Counted from the first letter of the stretch, positions 34,015-43,087 are shown. The stretch: DNA of 64,000 nucleotides from an uncultured Collinsella sp. (GCA_937982065.1 CALJMO010000064.1:1-64000), one strand, 5' to 3'. Program-made: numbers and translations. The notes: generated by a model not told the origin, from the letters alone.

Positions 34015-35022
34015 ATGCACGCGGCTCGGTTAGGTGCTGGGACCGCAGCGGTCATTGCCGTTTTGGGCCTGAGCGGATGCGCGTTCAACCCGCTGTCTAC
34101 GTTCACGACTCCCACGATCGACCAGATCGAGTACGAGACCGTCACGCCGGCGGTGTCGGACGATGCCCTGGTCACTCCCGGAACCCTGACGGTCGCCCTC
34201 GATACTTCCGATGCGCCGCAGGCCATGCAAGGCGCCGACGGCGAGCTCACGGGATATGCGGTTGACGCCGCCCGCGCCCTCGCAATCCGCATGGGCCTTA
34301 AGGTCGCCTTTGTCGATGCGTCCTCGGCAGGTTCCGCGCTCGGCGACAAAAAGGCTGATATCTTTATCGGCGAGATCAGCTCCACAGACGGGGACGTTAG
34401 CTCGCTCGGCACCTGCCTGTACGATGCCGCTTCTGTGTTCGGTAAAACCAGCGATGGTGGGTCGCTAAGCGTTTCCACCGATACCCTTAACACGTCTACC
34501 CTGGGTGTCCAGATGTCCTCGGCCTCGCAGGAGGCGCTTGCCAAGCAGAGCATTACCGCCAACCAAAAGACCTACTCCAACATCAACGAGTGCTTTGAGG
34601 CGCTCGAGTCCGGCGAGGTCGACTATGTGATCTGCGACTCCACGGCCGGCGGCTACCTTGCACGCCTGATGAGCGAGGTCTCCTATGTCGGTGCGCTCGA
34701 GGCGCCCTCGACGCTTGGTGTTGCGGGCGCCTCGTCCAATGACGAACTGTGCCGTGCCGTGAGCGACGCCCTCGACGACATCACGGTCGACGGTACGCTC
34801 GAGGCAGTCCACTGCGTCTGGTATGGCACGATGCCCTACGACCTCACCACTAAGACGGTTTCGGGCGCTAGCGTGCAGCCGGGTGACTCTGAGTCCAGTG
34901 AGACCATGTCCTCCGGCAGCGAGTCCTCCGATTCCAACAATGAGACCGCATCCTCCGAGGACAAATCGTCCAGCCAGGAAGGCACCATCACTGACGATGA
35001 CATTAACAAACTCAATAGCTAG
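34015..35022 (+). CDS. Lipoprotein, extracellular solute-binding protein family 3-like
   Basis: A 335-residue secreted lipoprotein. From ATG 34015 (GAGGGG seven bases upstream) a signal peptide leads to the lipobox LGLSGC, so Cys would be lipidated. The mature part resembles amino-acid-binding SBP_bac_3 proteins (GTLTVALDTSDAPQAM, TGYAVDAARALAIRMGLKV, YDAASVFG). It ends in a Ser/Glu-rich low-complexity tail. No ABC permease is adjacent. The reading frame stays open upstream to 33499, but that part covers the promoter and RNA region and has no ribosome site. Confidence 0.85.
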   Translation: MHAARLGAGTAAVIAVLGLSGCAFNPLSTFTTPTIDQIEYETVTPAVSDDALVTPGTLTVALDTSDAPQAMQGADGELTGYAVDAARALAIRMGLKVAFVDASSAGSALGDKKADIFIGEISSTDGDVSSLGTCLYDAASVFGKTSDGGSLSVSTDTLNTSTLGVQMSSASQEALAKQSITANQKTYSNINECFEALESGEVDYVICDSTAGGYLARLMSEVSYVGALEAPSTLGVAGASSNDELCRAVSDALDDITVDGTLEAVHCVWYGTMPYDLTTKTVSGASVQPGDSESSETMSSGSESSDSNNETASSEDKSSSQEGTITDDDINKLNS

Positions 35023-35088
35023 TTATTGCCAGGGGTGGTGTCTCCTATACGTTGGAAAGGACACCTCTTCACGGTTTCAACATGCACT

Positions 35089-35117
35089 GCCGGGCTTCCC
35101 CAATAGGGGAGCCCGGC
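35089..35117 (+). terminator. Terminator after the lipoprotein gene
   Basis: GCCGGGCTTCCCC pairs with GGGGAGCCCGGC around AATA, followed by TTTTT. It ends the lipoprotein message. The remainder of the 317-bp gap to hpf (35118-35339) shows no gene and no promoter I trust. Confidence 0.92.
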
Positions 35118-35339
35118 TTTTTCATCCCTATAAAACCAGCAGGTCAAAGCCAATTTTCGGGACCAAATACAAATCTGTCGGCTCCCTCCTATAGCGCACT
35201 TTGCCATGGAAAAGTACGAGACTTCGGTATGCGGTACCAAGCAATCGTTATTCGGGTCTTTGGGAATCCGCGTGATTAAATGCACGGCAATGGGTACATA
35301 GCCAGTACAGTAAGTCCCCGAGGCAGATTGGAGCCACGT

Positions 35340-35924
35340 ATGGATATCAAGGTTTCTGGACGCAAGACGACGGTAACCGATGCTCTGCGTGCGCATGTGG
35401 ATGAGAAGATCGGCGAGGCGCTCAAGGTTTTCGATATCGAGCCCATGACGGTCGACGTTGTACTTCGCTATGAGAAGAACCCCTCGAACCCCAACCCGGC
35501 AATCGTCGAGGTTACGGTTCGTGCCCGCGGTTCGGTGATTCGCGTTGCCGAGCACGGTGCAGATATGTACGCCGCCATCGACCTCTCCGCCGATAAGGTC
35601 ACCCGCCAGCTGCGCAAGTTCAAGACCAAGGTCGTGGACAACCGCCAGGGCGGTGCCAGCGCGGCGGATGTCGCACCGGTCGAGCGCGTCGAGGATCTGG
35701 CCGACCTGCTGCTGCCCGAGGAGGAGGACGACCTGCTCGTCCGCGAGAAGGTCATCGATGTCACCCCGATGACTGAGGAGCAGGCGCTGGTGCAGACCGA
35801 TCTGCTCGGCCACGACTTCTACGTGTTCGAGAACGCGACGACTGGCCTCATCAATGTGGTGTATCACCGTAAGAATGGTGGATATGGCATCATCAAGCCC
35901 CGTATCGAAACGCTTGACGAGTAA
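35340..35924 (+). CDS. hpf: Ribosome hibernation promoting factor, long form
   Basis: A 194-residue RaiA/HPF protein. Residues 1-110 form the ribosome-binding domain (MDIKVSGRKTTVTDALRAHVDEKI, RGSVIRVAEHGADMYAAID). Residues about 135-190 form the C-terminal dimerisation domain of long HPF (VREKVIDVTPMTEEQALVQTDLLGHDFYVF region). It binds the 30S decoding site in stationary phase and pairs ribosomes into 100S particles. ATG 35340 follows GGAG; the in-frame upstream ATG at 35280 lacks a ribosome site. Confidence 0.95.
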   Translation: MDIKVSGRKTTVTDALRAHVDEKIGEALKVFDIEPMTVDVVLRYEKNPSNPNPAIVEVTVRARGSVIRVAEHGADMYAAIDLSADKVTRQLRKFKTKVVDNRQGGASAADVAPVERVEDLADLLLPEEEDDLLVREKVIDVTPMTEEQALVQTDLLGHDFYVFENATTGLINVVYHRKNGGYGIIKPRIETLDE

Positions 35925-35953
35925 AATACGTTAACTTGCATGAGTTAACGGCC

Positions 35954-35986
35954 GGCGGCCATCCCATGCGGATGGCCGCCTTTTTT
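35954..35986 (+). terminator. Terminator of hpf
   Basis: GGCGGCCATCC pairs with GGATGGCCGCC, then TTTTTT. It ends 18 bp before the degV start. Confidence 0.93.
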
Positions 35987-36004
35987 ACGTAAGGAGTCGC
36001 TTTG

Positions 36005-36958
36005 ATGGACAAGGCTGCATCTACCGGCCATTCTGACCGCTGCCGCATCGTCGTCGATACCTGCTGCGACTTTAGCCCCGAGGTCGCCGCGAACCTCGAT
36101 GTCGATATCTTGGGTTTCCCCTTCATTATCGATGGCGAGGAGCGCACGGACGATATCTGGTCGAGCATGAGCCCTAAGGAGTTCTACGACCGCATGCGCG
36201 CCGGCGCTCGCGTGTCTACCTCCGCCGTGTCGCTCGGTCGCTATATCGAGTTCTTTACCGAGTGCGCCAAAGAGGGCACACCAACGGTCTACCTGTGCTT
36301 TACCTCGGCGCTGTCGTCGAGCTACAACTCCGCGTGCCAGGCGGCGGACGCCGTGCGCGCCGAGTATCCCAACTTTGAGCTCTACGTGGTCGACAACGCT
36401 CTGCCCTGCGCGACCGGTGCGCTCTTGGCGCTCGAGGCCGTGCGCCAGCGCTCGGCGGGACTGACCGCCAAGCAGCTGGTCGATTGGGCAAACGAGGCAA
36501 AGACCTACGTCCACGGCTACTTTACGCTCGAGAGCTTTGACGCACTGGCTGCCGGCGGCCGCATTCCGCCCGCGGCGGCACAGCTCACGGCAAAGCTCGA
36601 CGTCAAGCCCGAGCTCTCTTACGACCTTGCCGGCTCGCTGTCGCTGATCGGCGTCAACCGCGGCCGCAAGAAGGCGCTCAAGTCCATCCTCAAGTCGTTC
36701 CGCGAGAACTACGTGCCCGACCGCACCATGCCCATCGCCATCATGACGGCCGATGCCGAAAAGGACGGCGACTGGCTCGAGGCCGCCATCCGCAAGGAGG
36801 AAGGCTGCGCCGACGTTACCATCATCCGTAGTTCCGTCGGTCCTACCATCGGCTCGCACGTGGGCCCCGGCATGGTGGCTTGCGCGTTTTGGGGCAAGAA
36901 TCGCGCCGAGAAAGCCTCGCTTTCCGACCGCATCGCGCGCCGCGTGCGCGGTGAGTAG
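36005..36958 (+). CDS. DegV family fatty-acid-binding protein
   Basis: A 317-residue DegV (FakB-like) protein. It shows the N-terminal RIVVDTCCDFSPEVAANLDV strand-helix, the STSAVSLGRYIEFFTE segment with the head-group Thr/Ser, and the Ser-rich CFTSALSSSYNSACQAA. FakB proteins present fatty acids to the kinase FakA; no FakA is adjacent. ATG is behind AAGGAG at eight bases. Monocistronic between the hpf terminator and the dehydrogenase gene. Confidence 0.9.
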   Translation: MDKAASTGHSDRCRIVVDTCCDFSPEVAANLDVDILGFPFIIDGEERTDDIWSSMSPKEFYDRMRAGARVSTSAVSLGRYIEFFTECAKEGTPTVYLCFTSALSSSYNSACQAADAVRAEYPNFELYVVDNALPCATGALLALEAVRQRSAGLTAKQLVDWANEAKTYVHGYFTLESFDALAAGGRIPPAAAQLTAKLDVKPELSYDLAGSLSLIGVNRGRKKALKSILKSFRENYVPDRTMPIAIMTADAEKDGDWLEAAIRKEEGCADVTIIRSSVGPTIGSHVGPGMVACAFWGKNRAEKASLSDRIARRVRGE

Positions 36959-37056
36959 ACAGGCGCTGCGGCTGCAAGTGCCCTTAAGTCACTGCCCAAA
37001 CGCTGGCATCGAGTATTCAACCTGGTAACAACACCCAACCCAAAAGGAAAGGTTTC

Positions 37057-38136
37057 ATGGCAAACAAGCTCTCCGTCGCATTTATCGGCACCGGAATCAT
37101 GGGTGCCCCCATCGCCGGTCACATCCTGGATGCCGGCTATCCTGTCATGGTCAACAACCGCACCAAGTCCAAGGCTGCCGCGCTTATCGAGCGCGGTGCC
37201 GCTTGGGCCGATACGCCGGCCGATGCCGTGGCTAACGCCGATGTTGTCTTTACCATGGTGGGCTATCCCTCCGAGGTCGAGGAGCTCTACCTGGCGGGCG
37301 ACGGCCTGCTCGCGTGCACCAAGCCGGGCGCGGTCTTGATCGACCTCACCACGAGCTCGCCCGAGCTGGCGCGCGACATTGCCGAGGCCGCCCAGGTTTC
37401 CGGTCGCATGGCGTTTGACTGCCCCGTTACCGGCGGCGAGTCGGGTGCTATCGCCGGCACGCTTACGGCTATCGTGGGCGCTACCGAGAACGACATCGCG
37501 TCGGTCCGCGACATCCTTTCTACCTTTGCGGCAACCATCTGCTGCTTCGACGGCGCCGGCAAGGGCCAGGCTGCCAAGCTCGCCAACCAGGTGTCGCTGG
37601 GCGCCTGCATGGTCGGCATGGCAGACGCCATGGCATTTGCCGAGCTGAGCGGCCTTGACCTGGAGAAGACCCGCCAGATGATCCTGGGCGGCACCGGTAA
37701 GTCCGGCGCCATGGAGAGCCTGGCGCCCAAGGCGCTCGACGGCGACTACAAGCCCGGCTTTATGGTCGAGCACTTCATCAAGGACCTGCGCCTGGCGCTC
37801 GCCTACGCCGATGACCGCGAGCTCGCGCTGCCCGGCGCCGACGTCGCCTTTACGCTCTACGACATGCTCGACGCCATCGGTGGCGCCAAGCTGGGCACCC
37901 AGGCCATCACGGTCCTCTACAAGGAGGAGGCCGACGCTATCGCCGCCGGTCTGGACTGGTCGCAGTATCGTCCCGAGGAGCATGGCGCTCACGAGGACGG
38001 CTGCGGTTGCGGCGAGCACGGCGACGACCATGAGTGCGGTTGCGGCCACCATCACGGCGAGGACCACGAGTGCTGCGGCGGCCACGGCCATGACGACGGC
38101 CATGAGTGCTGCTGCGGCCATCATCACGGGGAGTAG
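37057..38136 (+). CDS. 3-hydroxyisobutyrate-dehydrogenase-family oxidoreductase with metal-binding tail
   Basis: A 359-residue NAD(P)-dependent beta-hydroxyacid dehydrogenase. The Rossmann motif is FIGTGIMGAPIAGHILDAG. The substrate signature is FDCPVTGGESGAIAGTL and the catalytic Lys lies in KLANQVSLGACM. The helical C-terminal domain is complete by residue about 308. The last 50 residues are a run of His, Cys, Glu, Asp and Gly (CGCGEHGDDHECGCGHHHGE and similar) that looks like a metal-binding tail, unusual for the family. Substrate unknown. First gene of a close set ending with the isocitrate dehydrogenase. Confidence 0.9.
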   Translation: MANKLSVAFIGTGIMGAPIAGHILDAGYPVMVNNRTKSKAAALIERGAAWADTPADAVANADVVFTMVGYPSEVEELYLAGDGLLACTKPGAVLIDLTTSSPELARDIAEAAQVSGRMAFDCPVTGGESGAIAGTLTAIVGATENDIASVRDILSTFAATICCFDGAGKGQAAKLANQVSLGACMVGMADAMAFAELSGLDLEKTRQMILGGTGKSGAMESLAPKALDGDYKPGFMVEHFIKDLRLALAYADDRELALPGADVAFTLYDMLDAIGGAKLGTQAITVLYKEEADAIAAGLDWSQYRPEEHGAHEDGCGCGEHGDDHECGCGHHHGEDHECCGGHGHDDGHECCCGHHHGE

Positions 38137-38141
38137 CGCCC

Positions 38142-38570
38142 ATGAACTGGACGTTCGTGGTGCTTGCGCTGGTGCTCTTTCTCTTTGCGATCTACATTGG
38201 CTTTTTGTGCGGCCAGTGGGCGTGCGAAAAGCGCGTGATCACCAAGCGCGACTACTGGATTGCCAACTTTGCAGGAGCGGCGGCAGTCGTCCTGCTGACC
38301 TGGGTGTTTTCACTGTTCCCGCTGGTGCAGTTTGCGCCGATTGGCTGGCTCGGCGGCTTTATCGCCGGTCTTAAAATGAGCTTTGGCGAGTCCGTCGGTC
38401 CGTGGCGCAAGCACGACGAGGTCTTTAACGTCAACAAGGCTCACCGCGCCGCCGCCGACGCGGGCGACGCTGAGGAACGCCGCCGTGCGCGTCGCAATGG
38501 CGCGGCCGACCGACAGCTCATCTCGGTCACCGATGACAGCAAGGGTGCTGGCAAGCACGCTAAGAAATAG
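38142..38570 (+). CDS. Small membrane protein, unknown function
   Basis: A 142-residue protein with two or three hydrophobic segments in the first 90 residues (WTFVVLALVLFLFAIYIGFL; FAGAAAVVLLTWVFSLFPL; then GWLGGFIAGL) and a basic, hydrophilic C-terminal third. I do not recognise the family. It begins 5 bp after the dehydrogenase stop with GGGGAG upstream, and the HEAT protein gene follows after 15 bp, so it is co-transcribed. Probably cytoplasmic-tail-in. Confidence 0.78.
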   Translation: MNWTFVVLALVLFLFAIYIGFLCGQWACEKRVITKRDYWIANFAGAAAVVLLTWVFSLFPLVQFAPIGWLGGFIAGLKMSFGESVGPWRKHDEVFNVNKAHRAAADAGDAEERRRARRNGAADRQLISVTDDSKGAGKHAKK

Positions 38571-38585
38571 TAAGAAGAGGTAACT

Positions 38586-39284
38586 ATGGCAGAAAACAAA
38601 GACGAACAGCTCACCGACGAGGAGCTGGCACAGCTTCAGCTGGCAGAGGAGAACGAGAACGCCGTCGACCGTCTGGTCAAGGAGCTCGGCTGCCCCACGC
38701 GCCGCATCCGCCAGTTCGCCGCCCGCGTGCTGCACCTGCTTGCCGAGCGCGATCCGCAGCGCGTCGTGCCCTGCGTGCCCGCGCTGATCGAGGCGCTCGA
38801 CCGCCCCGAGGCGCAGACCCGCTGGGAGGCCCTCGATGCCCTGACGGCGCTCGCCACCACCTGCCCCGAGCAGCTGGGTGATGCCTTTGAGGGCGCCGAG
38901 ACTGCACTGTTCGACGAGATCTCCTCCACGCTGCGCTATGCCGCCTTCCGCCTGCTGTGCGTGTGGGGTGCCACGAGCGTCGAGCGTTCGCGCGAGGCTT
39001 GGCCCATCCTGGACGAGGCCATCCAGTGCTACCACGGCGACCTCGAGTATCGCGACATGCTCGGTTGCCTGTACGAGTTTGGCCAGGGCGAGATCGACGC
39101 CGAGGTCGCCGAGAAGCTCGCGCTGCGCCTTAAGTTCGACGCCGAAAACGGCAAGGGCAGCTATCTCAAGGCCCGTTCGAGCGAGATTTGCGAAATGCTT
39201 GTTAAACGTTTTGGCCTGGATCTTTCCAAAAAGAAGAAGCGTGCTAGCGTTAAAAAATCTGACGACGCCGAAGACGAGGAGTAA
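38586..39284 (+). CDS. HEAT-repeat protein
   Basis: A 232-residue helical repeat protein. Units such as RIRQFAARVLHLLAERDPQRVVPCVPALIEAL and RWEALDALTALATTCPEQ are HEAT repeats, with degenerate repeats after. The C-terminus is Lys-rich then acidic. HEAT proteins are scaffolds for protein contacts; the partner is unknown. It sits 6 bp before the isocitrate dehydrogenase family gene. Confidence 0.82.
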   Translation: MAENKDEQLTDEELAQLQLAEENENAVDRLVKELGCPTRRIRQFAARVLHLLAERDPQRVVPCVPALIEALDRPEAQTRWEALDALTALATTCPEQLGDAFEGAETALFDEISSTLRYAAFRLLCVWGATSVERSREAWPILDEAIQCYHGDLEYRDMLGCLYEFGQGEIDAEVAEKLALRLKFDAENGKGSYLKARSSEICEMLVKRFGLDLSKKKKRASVKKSDDAEDEE

Positions 39285-39290
39285 CAGATT

Positions 39291-40376
39291 ATGGCGCACG
39301 ATGTAGTCCTGATTCCCGGTGACGGTATCGGTCCCGAGATTACGCAGGCCATGCGCCGCGTGGTCGAGGCCACTGGTGTCCAGATCAACTGGAACGTCCA
39401 GGAGGCCGGTGCCAGCGTCATGGACGAGTTTGGCACGCCGCTGCCCCAGCACGTGCTCGATGCGGTCGCCGAGACCAAGGTTGCCATCAAGGGCCCCATC
39501 ACTACGCCGGTCGGCACGGGTTTCCGCAGCGTCAACGTGGCCCTGCGCAAGCATTTCGACCTGTACGCCTGCGTGCGCCCCTGTCTGTCGCAGCCGGGTG
39601 ACGGCTCGCGTTTCCGCGACGTCGACCTGGTCATCGTGCGCGAGAACACCGAGGACCTCTACGCCGGCATCGAGTTCGATGAGGGCGCTGCCGAGGTCGA
39701 GGAGCTCTCGCAGCTCGTCGAGCGCTCGGGTCAGAAGACCTTCGCCGCTGATTCCGCCATCTCAATTAAGCCGATTTCCATCGCCAAGAGCCGCCGCATT
39801 GTGGAGTACGCTTTTGAGTACGCCCGCCGCTGCGGCCGCAAAAAGGTGACGGCCGTGCATAAGGCCAACATCATGAAGGCGACCGATGGCCTGTTCCTGC
39901 GCGTTGCGCGCGAGGTGGCCGCCAACTATCCCGATATCGAGTTCAACGACAAGATTGTCGACGCCACCTGCATGGGCCTGGTCCAGAACCCCAACGACTT
40001 CGATGTCCTGGTGCTGCCCAACCTGTACGGTGACATTGTGAGCGACCTGTGCGCCGGTCTGGTAGGTGGACTGGGTATGGCTCCGGGTTCCAACATCGGT
40101 GCCGACTGCGCTATCTTCGAGGCAACGCACGGCTCCGCGCCCGATATCGCTGGCCAGGATATCGCCAACCCCACGGCCGAGATCCTCTCTGCTGCGATGA
40201 TGCTCGATCACCTGGGCGAGAACGACGCTGCCAATCGCATTCGCGCCGCCGTGTCCGCCACGCTCGACGAGGGCGAGCAGGTTACCGGCGACGTTCGTCG
40301 TGCCCAGACCGGCTCCGTTGAGGGTGCTGTGGGCACGCAGGCCTTTGCCGATGCCGTTATCGCGCACCTGGCCTAA
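39291..40376 (+). CDS. Isocitrate/isopropylmalate dehydrogenase family protein
   Basis: A 361-residue decarboxylating dehydrogenase. LIPGDGIGPEIT is at the N-terminus, RENTEDLYAGIE at the substrate site, VHKANIMKATDGLF carries the catalytic Lys, and the metal-site Asp stretch is LPNLYGDIVSDLCAGLVGGLGMAPGSNIG. The nucleotide-site EATHGSAPDIAGQDIANPTAE suggests NAD-type isocitrate dehydrogenase. It is most likely a source of 2-oxoglutarate for glutamate. Isopropylmalate dehydrogenase is the main alternative, but no leu genes are nearby. Confidence 0.9.
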   Translation: MAHDVVLIPGDGIGPEITQAMRRVVEATGVQINWNVQEAGASVMDEFGTPLPQHVLDAVAETKVAIKGPITTPVGTGFRSVNVALRKHFDLYACVRPCLSQPGDGSRFRDVDLVIVRENTEDLYAGIEFDEGAAEVEELSQLVERSGQKTFAADSAISIKPISIAKSRRIVEYAFEYARRCGRKKVTAVHKANIMKATDGLFLRVAREVAANYPDIEFNDKIVDATCMGLVQNPNDFDVLVLPNLYGDIVSDLCAGLVGGLGMAPGSNIGADCAIFEATHGSAPDIAGQDIANPTAEILSAAMMLDHLGENDAANRIRAAVSATLDEGEQVTGDVRRAQTGSVEGAVGTQAFADAVIAHLA

Positions 40377-40435
40377 GGTATGCACGCTGCAAACGCCTAA
40401 ATAGTACTTAAGTGTTTGCGTATAACCTGAGAATC

Positions 40436-40464
40436 AATACGCCCGGCGCTCTGTCGGGCGTATT
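40436..40464 (+). terminator. Terminator after the isocitrate dehydrogenase gene
   Basis: AATACGCCCG pairs with CGGGCGTATT around a 9-base loop, then CTATTGC. The stem is strong and the T-run is weak. Confidence 0.7.
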
Positions 40465-40502
40465 CTATTGCGGACTATGTTTCCTAACAAGGAGTAACTG
40501 AT

Positions 40503-41588
40503 ATGGGTCTGATTCAAAAGAAGGACGAGAAGGACGAGATCGACGGCATCCAGATTATCGAGCGCGGCGAAGGCCCCGACGGTGACGAGGACGAGAAGAT
40601 CGATCTGGTCGCCGGTACGTCTGCCGAGCACATTGCTGCCGGCACGACCGCCGAGGAGGAGGACGCCCGCCTGGAGGCTCAGATTGCCGCGGATGCCGCC
40701 GACGAGAACCTCATGCCCGAGGAGCAGGACGAGGACGACGACTCCGACGCGGACGACCATGCATCCAAGCACAAGAAGACGATGGTTGCCGCCTTCGTGG
40801 TTGCAGTCGTGATCGCTGCGGTGGTCGGCTTCTTTATTGGCAATGGAGGCTTTGGCGGCAAGGGCGTCGGCTCGGCGACCCTCACCGAGGACCAGCTTGA
40901 TTCGACCGTGGCAAGCTACAGCTACAACGGCAAGAAGAGCGACATCACCGCGCGTGAGGCCATCGAGAGCCAGTACAGCCTTGATACCGTCAAGGATGGC
41001 GATGGTAACTACACCGCTCCCTCTGCCGATGTCATCCTGTCTTACGTGCGCAACAAGATCCTGCTCGATGCTGCCGAGGACGAGGGCATCACCGTCTCTT
41101 CTAAGGAAATGAAGAAGTACGCCGAGGATTCCATCGGCACTTCGGACTACAAGACCATGGCCACGCAGTATGGCGTGTCCAAGGACCAGGCCAAGCAGAT
41201 CGTCCGTCAGTCCGCGACGCTGCAGAAGCTCTACAAGAAGAAGGTGGGCGATAGCTCCGCAAGCATGCCGACCGCCCCGACCGAGCCTGCTGACGGCAAC
41301 GAGGAGACCGCGAGCAAGGACTACGCCGATTACATCATCAAACTTGCCGGCGACGAGTGGGATAGCGAAAAGGGCACCTGGAAGGACGCCGATAGCACCT
41401 ACGCTAAGGCCTTCGCTGACGATGCCTTTACGGCTGATAGCGCTACCTACAAGCAGGCCATGACCGCCTATTACACCGCCTACCAGCAGTACTCTTCGCA
41501 GGCTTCGAGCGCCAGCTCCAAGTGGACCGAGTATGCTAACGGCCTGTATGCCAAGGCCAACATCAGCATCTATGGTCTGTTTGCATAA
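40503..41588 (+). CDS. Membrane-anchored SurA_N-like protein
   Basis: A 361-residue protein. Residues 1-90 are very acidic and cytoplasmic, residues about 93-113 are a single transmembrane segment (TMVAAFVVAVVIAAVVGFFIG), and the rest is outside. The external part resembles the N-terminal chaperone domain of SurA/PrsA proteins (AREAIESQYSLD, ILSYVRNKILLDAAEDEGI, VSSKEMKKYAEDSIG, YGVSKDQAKQIVRQSATLQKLYKKKV). I see no parvulin isomerase domain. It probably handles secreted proteins. Monocistronic with GGAG site and terminator. Confidence 0.8.
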   Translation: MGLIQKKDEKDEIDGIQIIERGEGPDGDEDEKIDLVAGTSAEHIAAGTTAEEEDARLEAQIAADAADENLMPEEQDEDDDSDADDHASKHKKTMVAAFVVAVVIAAVVGFFIGNGGFGGKGVGSATLTEDQLDSTVASYSYNGKKSDITAREAIESQYSLDTVKDGDGNYTAPSADVILSYVRNKILLDAAEDEGITVSSKEMKKYAEDSIGTSDYKTMATQYGVSKDQAKQIVRQSATLQKLYKKKVGDSSASMPTAPTEPADGNEETASKDYADYIIKLAGDEWDSEKGTWKDADSTYAKAFADDAFTADSATYKQAMTAYYTAYQQYSSQASSASSKWTEYANGLYAKANISIYGLFA

Positions 41589-41632
41589 AGATCTGTCTGA
41601 GCCGCCGAGCGCGTAACCGAAATATCTGAATA

Positions 41633-41665
41633 AGCCCGCTAGAACGGATGTTGTTCTAGCGGGCT
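41633..41665. terminator. Terminator between convergent genes
   Basis: AGCCCGCTAGAAC pairs perfectly with GTTCTAGCGGGCT, then ATTTGCGTTT. It serves the SurA-like gene and possibly the convergent XRE gene. Confidence 0.88.
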
Positions 41666-41701
41666 ATTTGCGTTTAGGCGCTGGTGGCTAAATTATGCCT
41701 A

Positions 41702-41938
41702 TCAATCTTTAAGTCCAAAAAGGTTATCGGCTTCATCGTCAGGCATATATTCCAGTACATCGCCCGGTTGGCAGTCGAGTGCCCGGCATATCGCGTCAAG
41801 AGTTGAAAAACGTATGGCAGAAACCTTGCCCGTCTTAATGCGTGACATATTGACCTGGGAGATGCCCACGCGTCCCGCAAGCTCTTTGGATGAGATCTTG
41901 CGTTCGGCGAGCATGCGGTCAAGCCGCAGAATAATCAT
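41702..41938 (-). CDS. XRE-family regulator (YozG/YvaO type)
   Basis: A 78-residue helix-turn-helix protein: MLAERKISSKELAGRVGISQVNMSRIKTGK, then LDAICRALDCQPGDVLEYMPDD. Such small XRE proteins commonly pair with DUF2975 membrane proteins, and here the DUF2975 gene lies 9 bp upstream on the same strand. It probably regulates its own operon. An AATCCATG context gives only a modest ribosome site, so translation may depend on the upstream gene. Confidence 0.9.
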   Translation of the reverse strand: MIILRLDRMLAERKISSKELAGRVGISQVNMSRIKTGKVSAIRFSTLDAICRALDCQPGDVLEYMPDDEADNLFGLKD

Positions 41939-41947
41939 GGATTCCCC

Positions 41948-42586
41948 CTAGAGCAACTCGTCATCTTGTTTTTGCAGGATATACCCGTAGCGGAAGATGC
42001 TGGCAATCAGGCAAATAATCAGGCCCGCAAAGAGCATGGAGGGCTCGAATAACTGGCCGGCGAACGCATCCGTAAAGCTGCCGCCAAATCCTGAGAGTAT
42101 CATTCCCGTGATTACGGCACCAAGAAGCCTCACGGCAACGCCGCCGATAAGGAATAAATGTCCTACTCGACGAAGTGTCTGGTTACATTCAAGGTCAAAG
42201 GGCCTGCCTTCCTTTTCAATGTTTAAGAAAAGCCTGCGCACGCTTAGCGCGATGGTAAGCGCGAGGCATGTCATCAAGAGGCTCCCTATGGCAGTGTGAC
42301 CATCGTGTGCGACGAGCATAAGTGGGGTCTGCGCATCGGTACCGACGATAGCCAGGCACGGCCCTTCGCCGCCTTGAAGTTCTACGGATTGGAGACACGA
42401 CCCTTGGGAGAGGCTAGGCAATACGAGTAGAAGGTCAATCGTAATGACTGCGAGAAGTCCCAGAGCGAGCGCCACGGTGGTGCAGATTGTGGCCCATTTG
42501 CAGATGCGAGTGAGCTTCCTCAGATCGGCTATTGCCTGTTCACGGTCGATGGCTTCATTCGATTTGGATACGTTCCAGCGGATCAT
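41948..42586 (-). CDS. DUF2975 membrane protein
   Basis: A 212-residue protein with four hydrophobic segments (about 30-55, 95-115, 140-165, 180-203), each beginning or ending in charged turns, consistent with DUF2975. Function unknown in the family; pairing with an XRE regulator is common and hints at a signalling or self-regulated membrane module. ATG 42586 follows GGAGG. The first gene of the two-gene minus-strand operon. Confidence 0.85.
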   Translation of the reverse strand: MIRWNVSKSNEAIDREQAIADLRKLTRICKWATICTTVALALGLLAVITIDLLLVLPSLSQGSCLQSVELQGGEGPCLAIVGTDAQTPLMLVAHDGHTAIGSLLMTCLALTIALSVRRLFLNIEKEGRPFDLECNQTLRRVGHLFLIGGVAVRLLGAVITGMILSGFGGSFTDAFAGQLFEPSMLFAGLIICLIASIFRYGYILQKQDDELL

Positions 42587-42816
42587 AGCTCCTCCAACCA
42601 ATGTCTTGGATGATACTTGTATCTTATATCATATTTAATGATAAACGATAAACAATTACAGATTAGAGTAAGTAATGTTTGTGAGACGAATAGCGAGAGC
42701 TATGGCTCATTTTGGGTGTCGGAGTTTGGCGCGCGGGGGATGAGGACAAATGTCAAAACTTCCCTTGATCGCGCAAGCGCTCCATTGTGTTTCCCTAATT
42801 CATCTGGGAAAACGAC

Positions 42817-43087
42817 TGCAAACGATTGCAAGTAACCGGTGAACGGTCGAAAACTACCGTTCACCGATAATCTCAAAACTGGTTCTAACTGGTATTAAGT
42901 CAAAAAGACCAATTCACATATCTTCACAATGACCTGCAATTTTTCTACACGCTATTTTTAGCCGCCCTGCGTTGTTTAGACACAGGAAAAGATCCGATCT
43001 TTTGCCAAAGCATTTCGGAACGGTTTCAAAACCGCAGGTAGAAGTGTTAACGACCGGTAAACGGTCGATTTATCACCGTGAGCGGTG
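42817..43087. promoter_or_regulatory. Dense operator region upstream of the amino-sugar PTS operon
   Basis: The 703-bp gap 42587-43289 has no gene. It contains a LacI-type palindrome TGCAAACGATTGCA (42817-42830), CGGTGAACGGT-N8-ACCGTTCACCG (42837-42866), direct repeats ACTGGT at 42878 and 42888, CGGTTTCAAAACCG (43021-43034), CGACCG-N5-CGGTCG (43051-43067) and CACCG-N4-CGGTG (43074-43087). Several share an ACCG/CGGT core. Probably binding sites for two or more sugar regulators. The stretch is more AT-rich than its neighbours. Confidence 0.6.
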
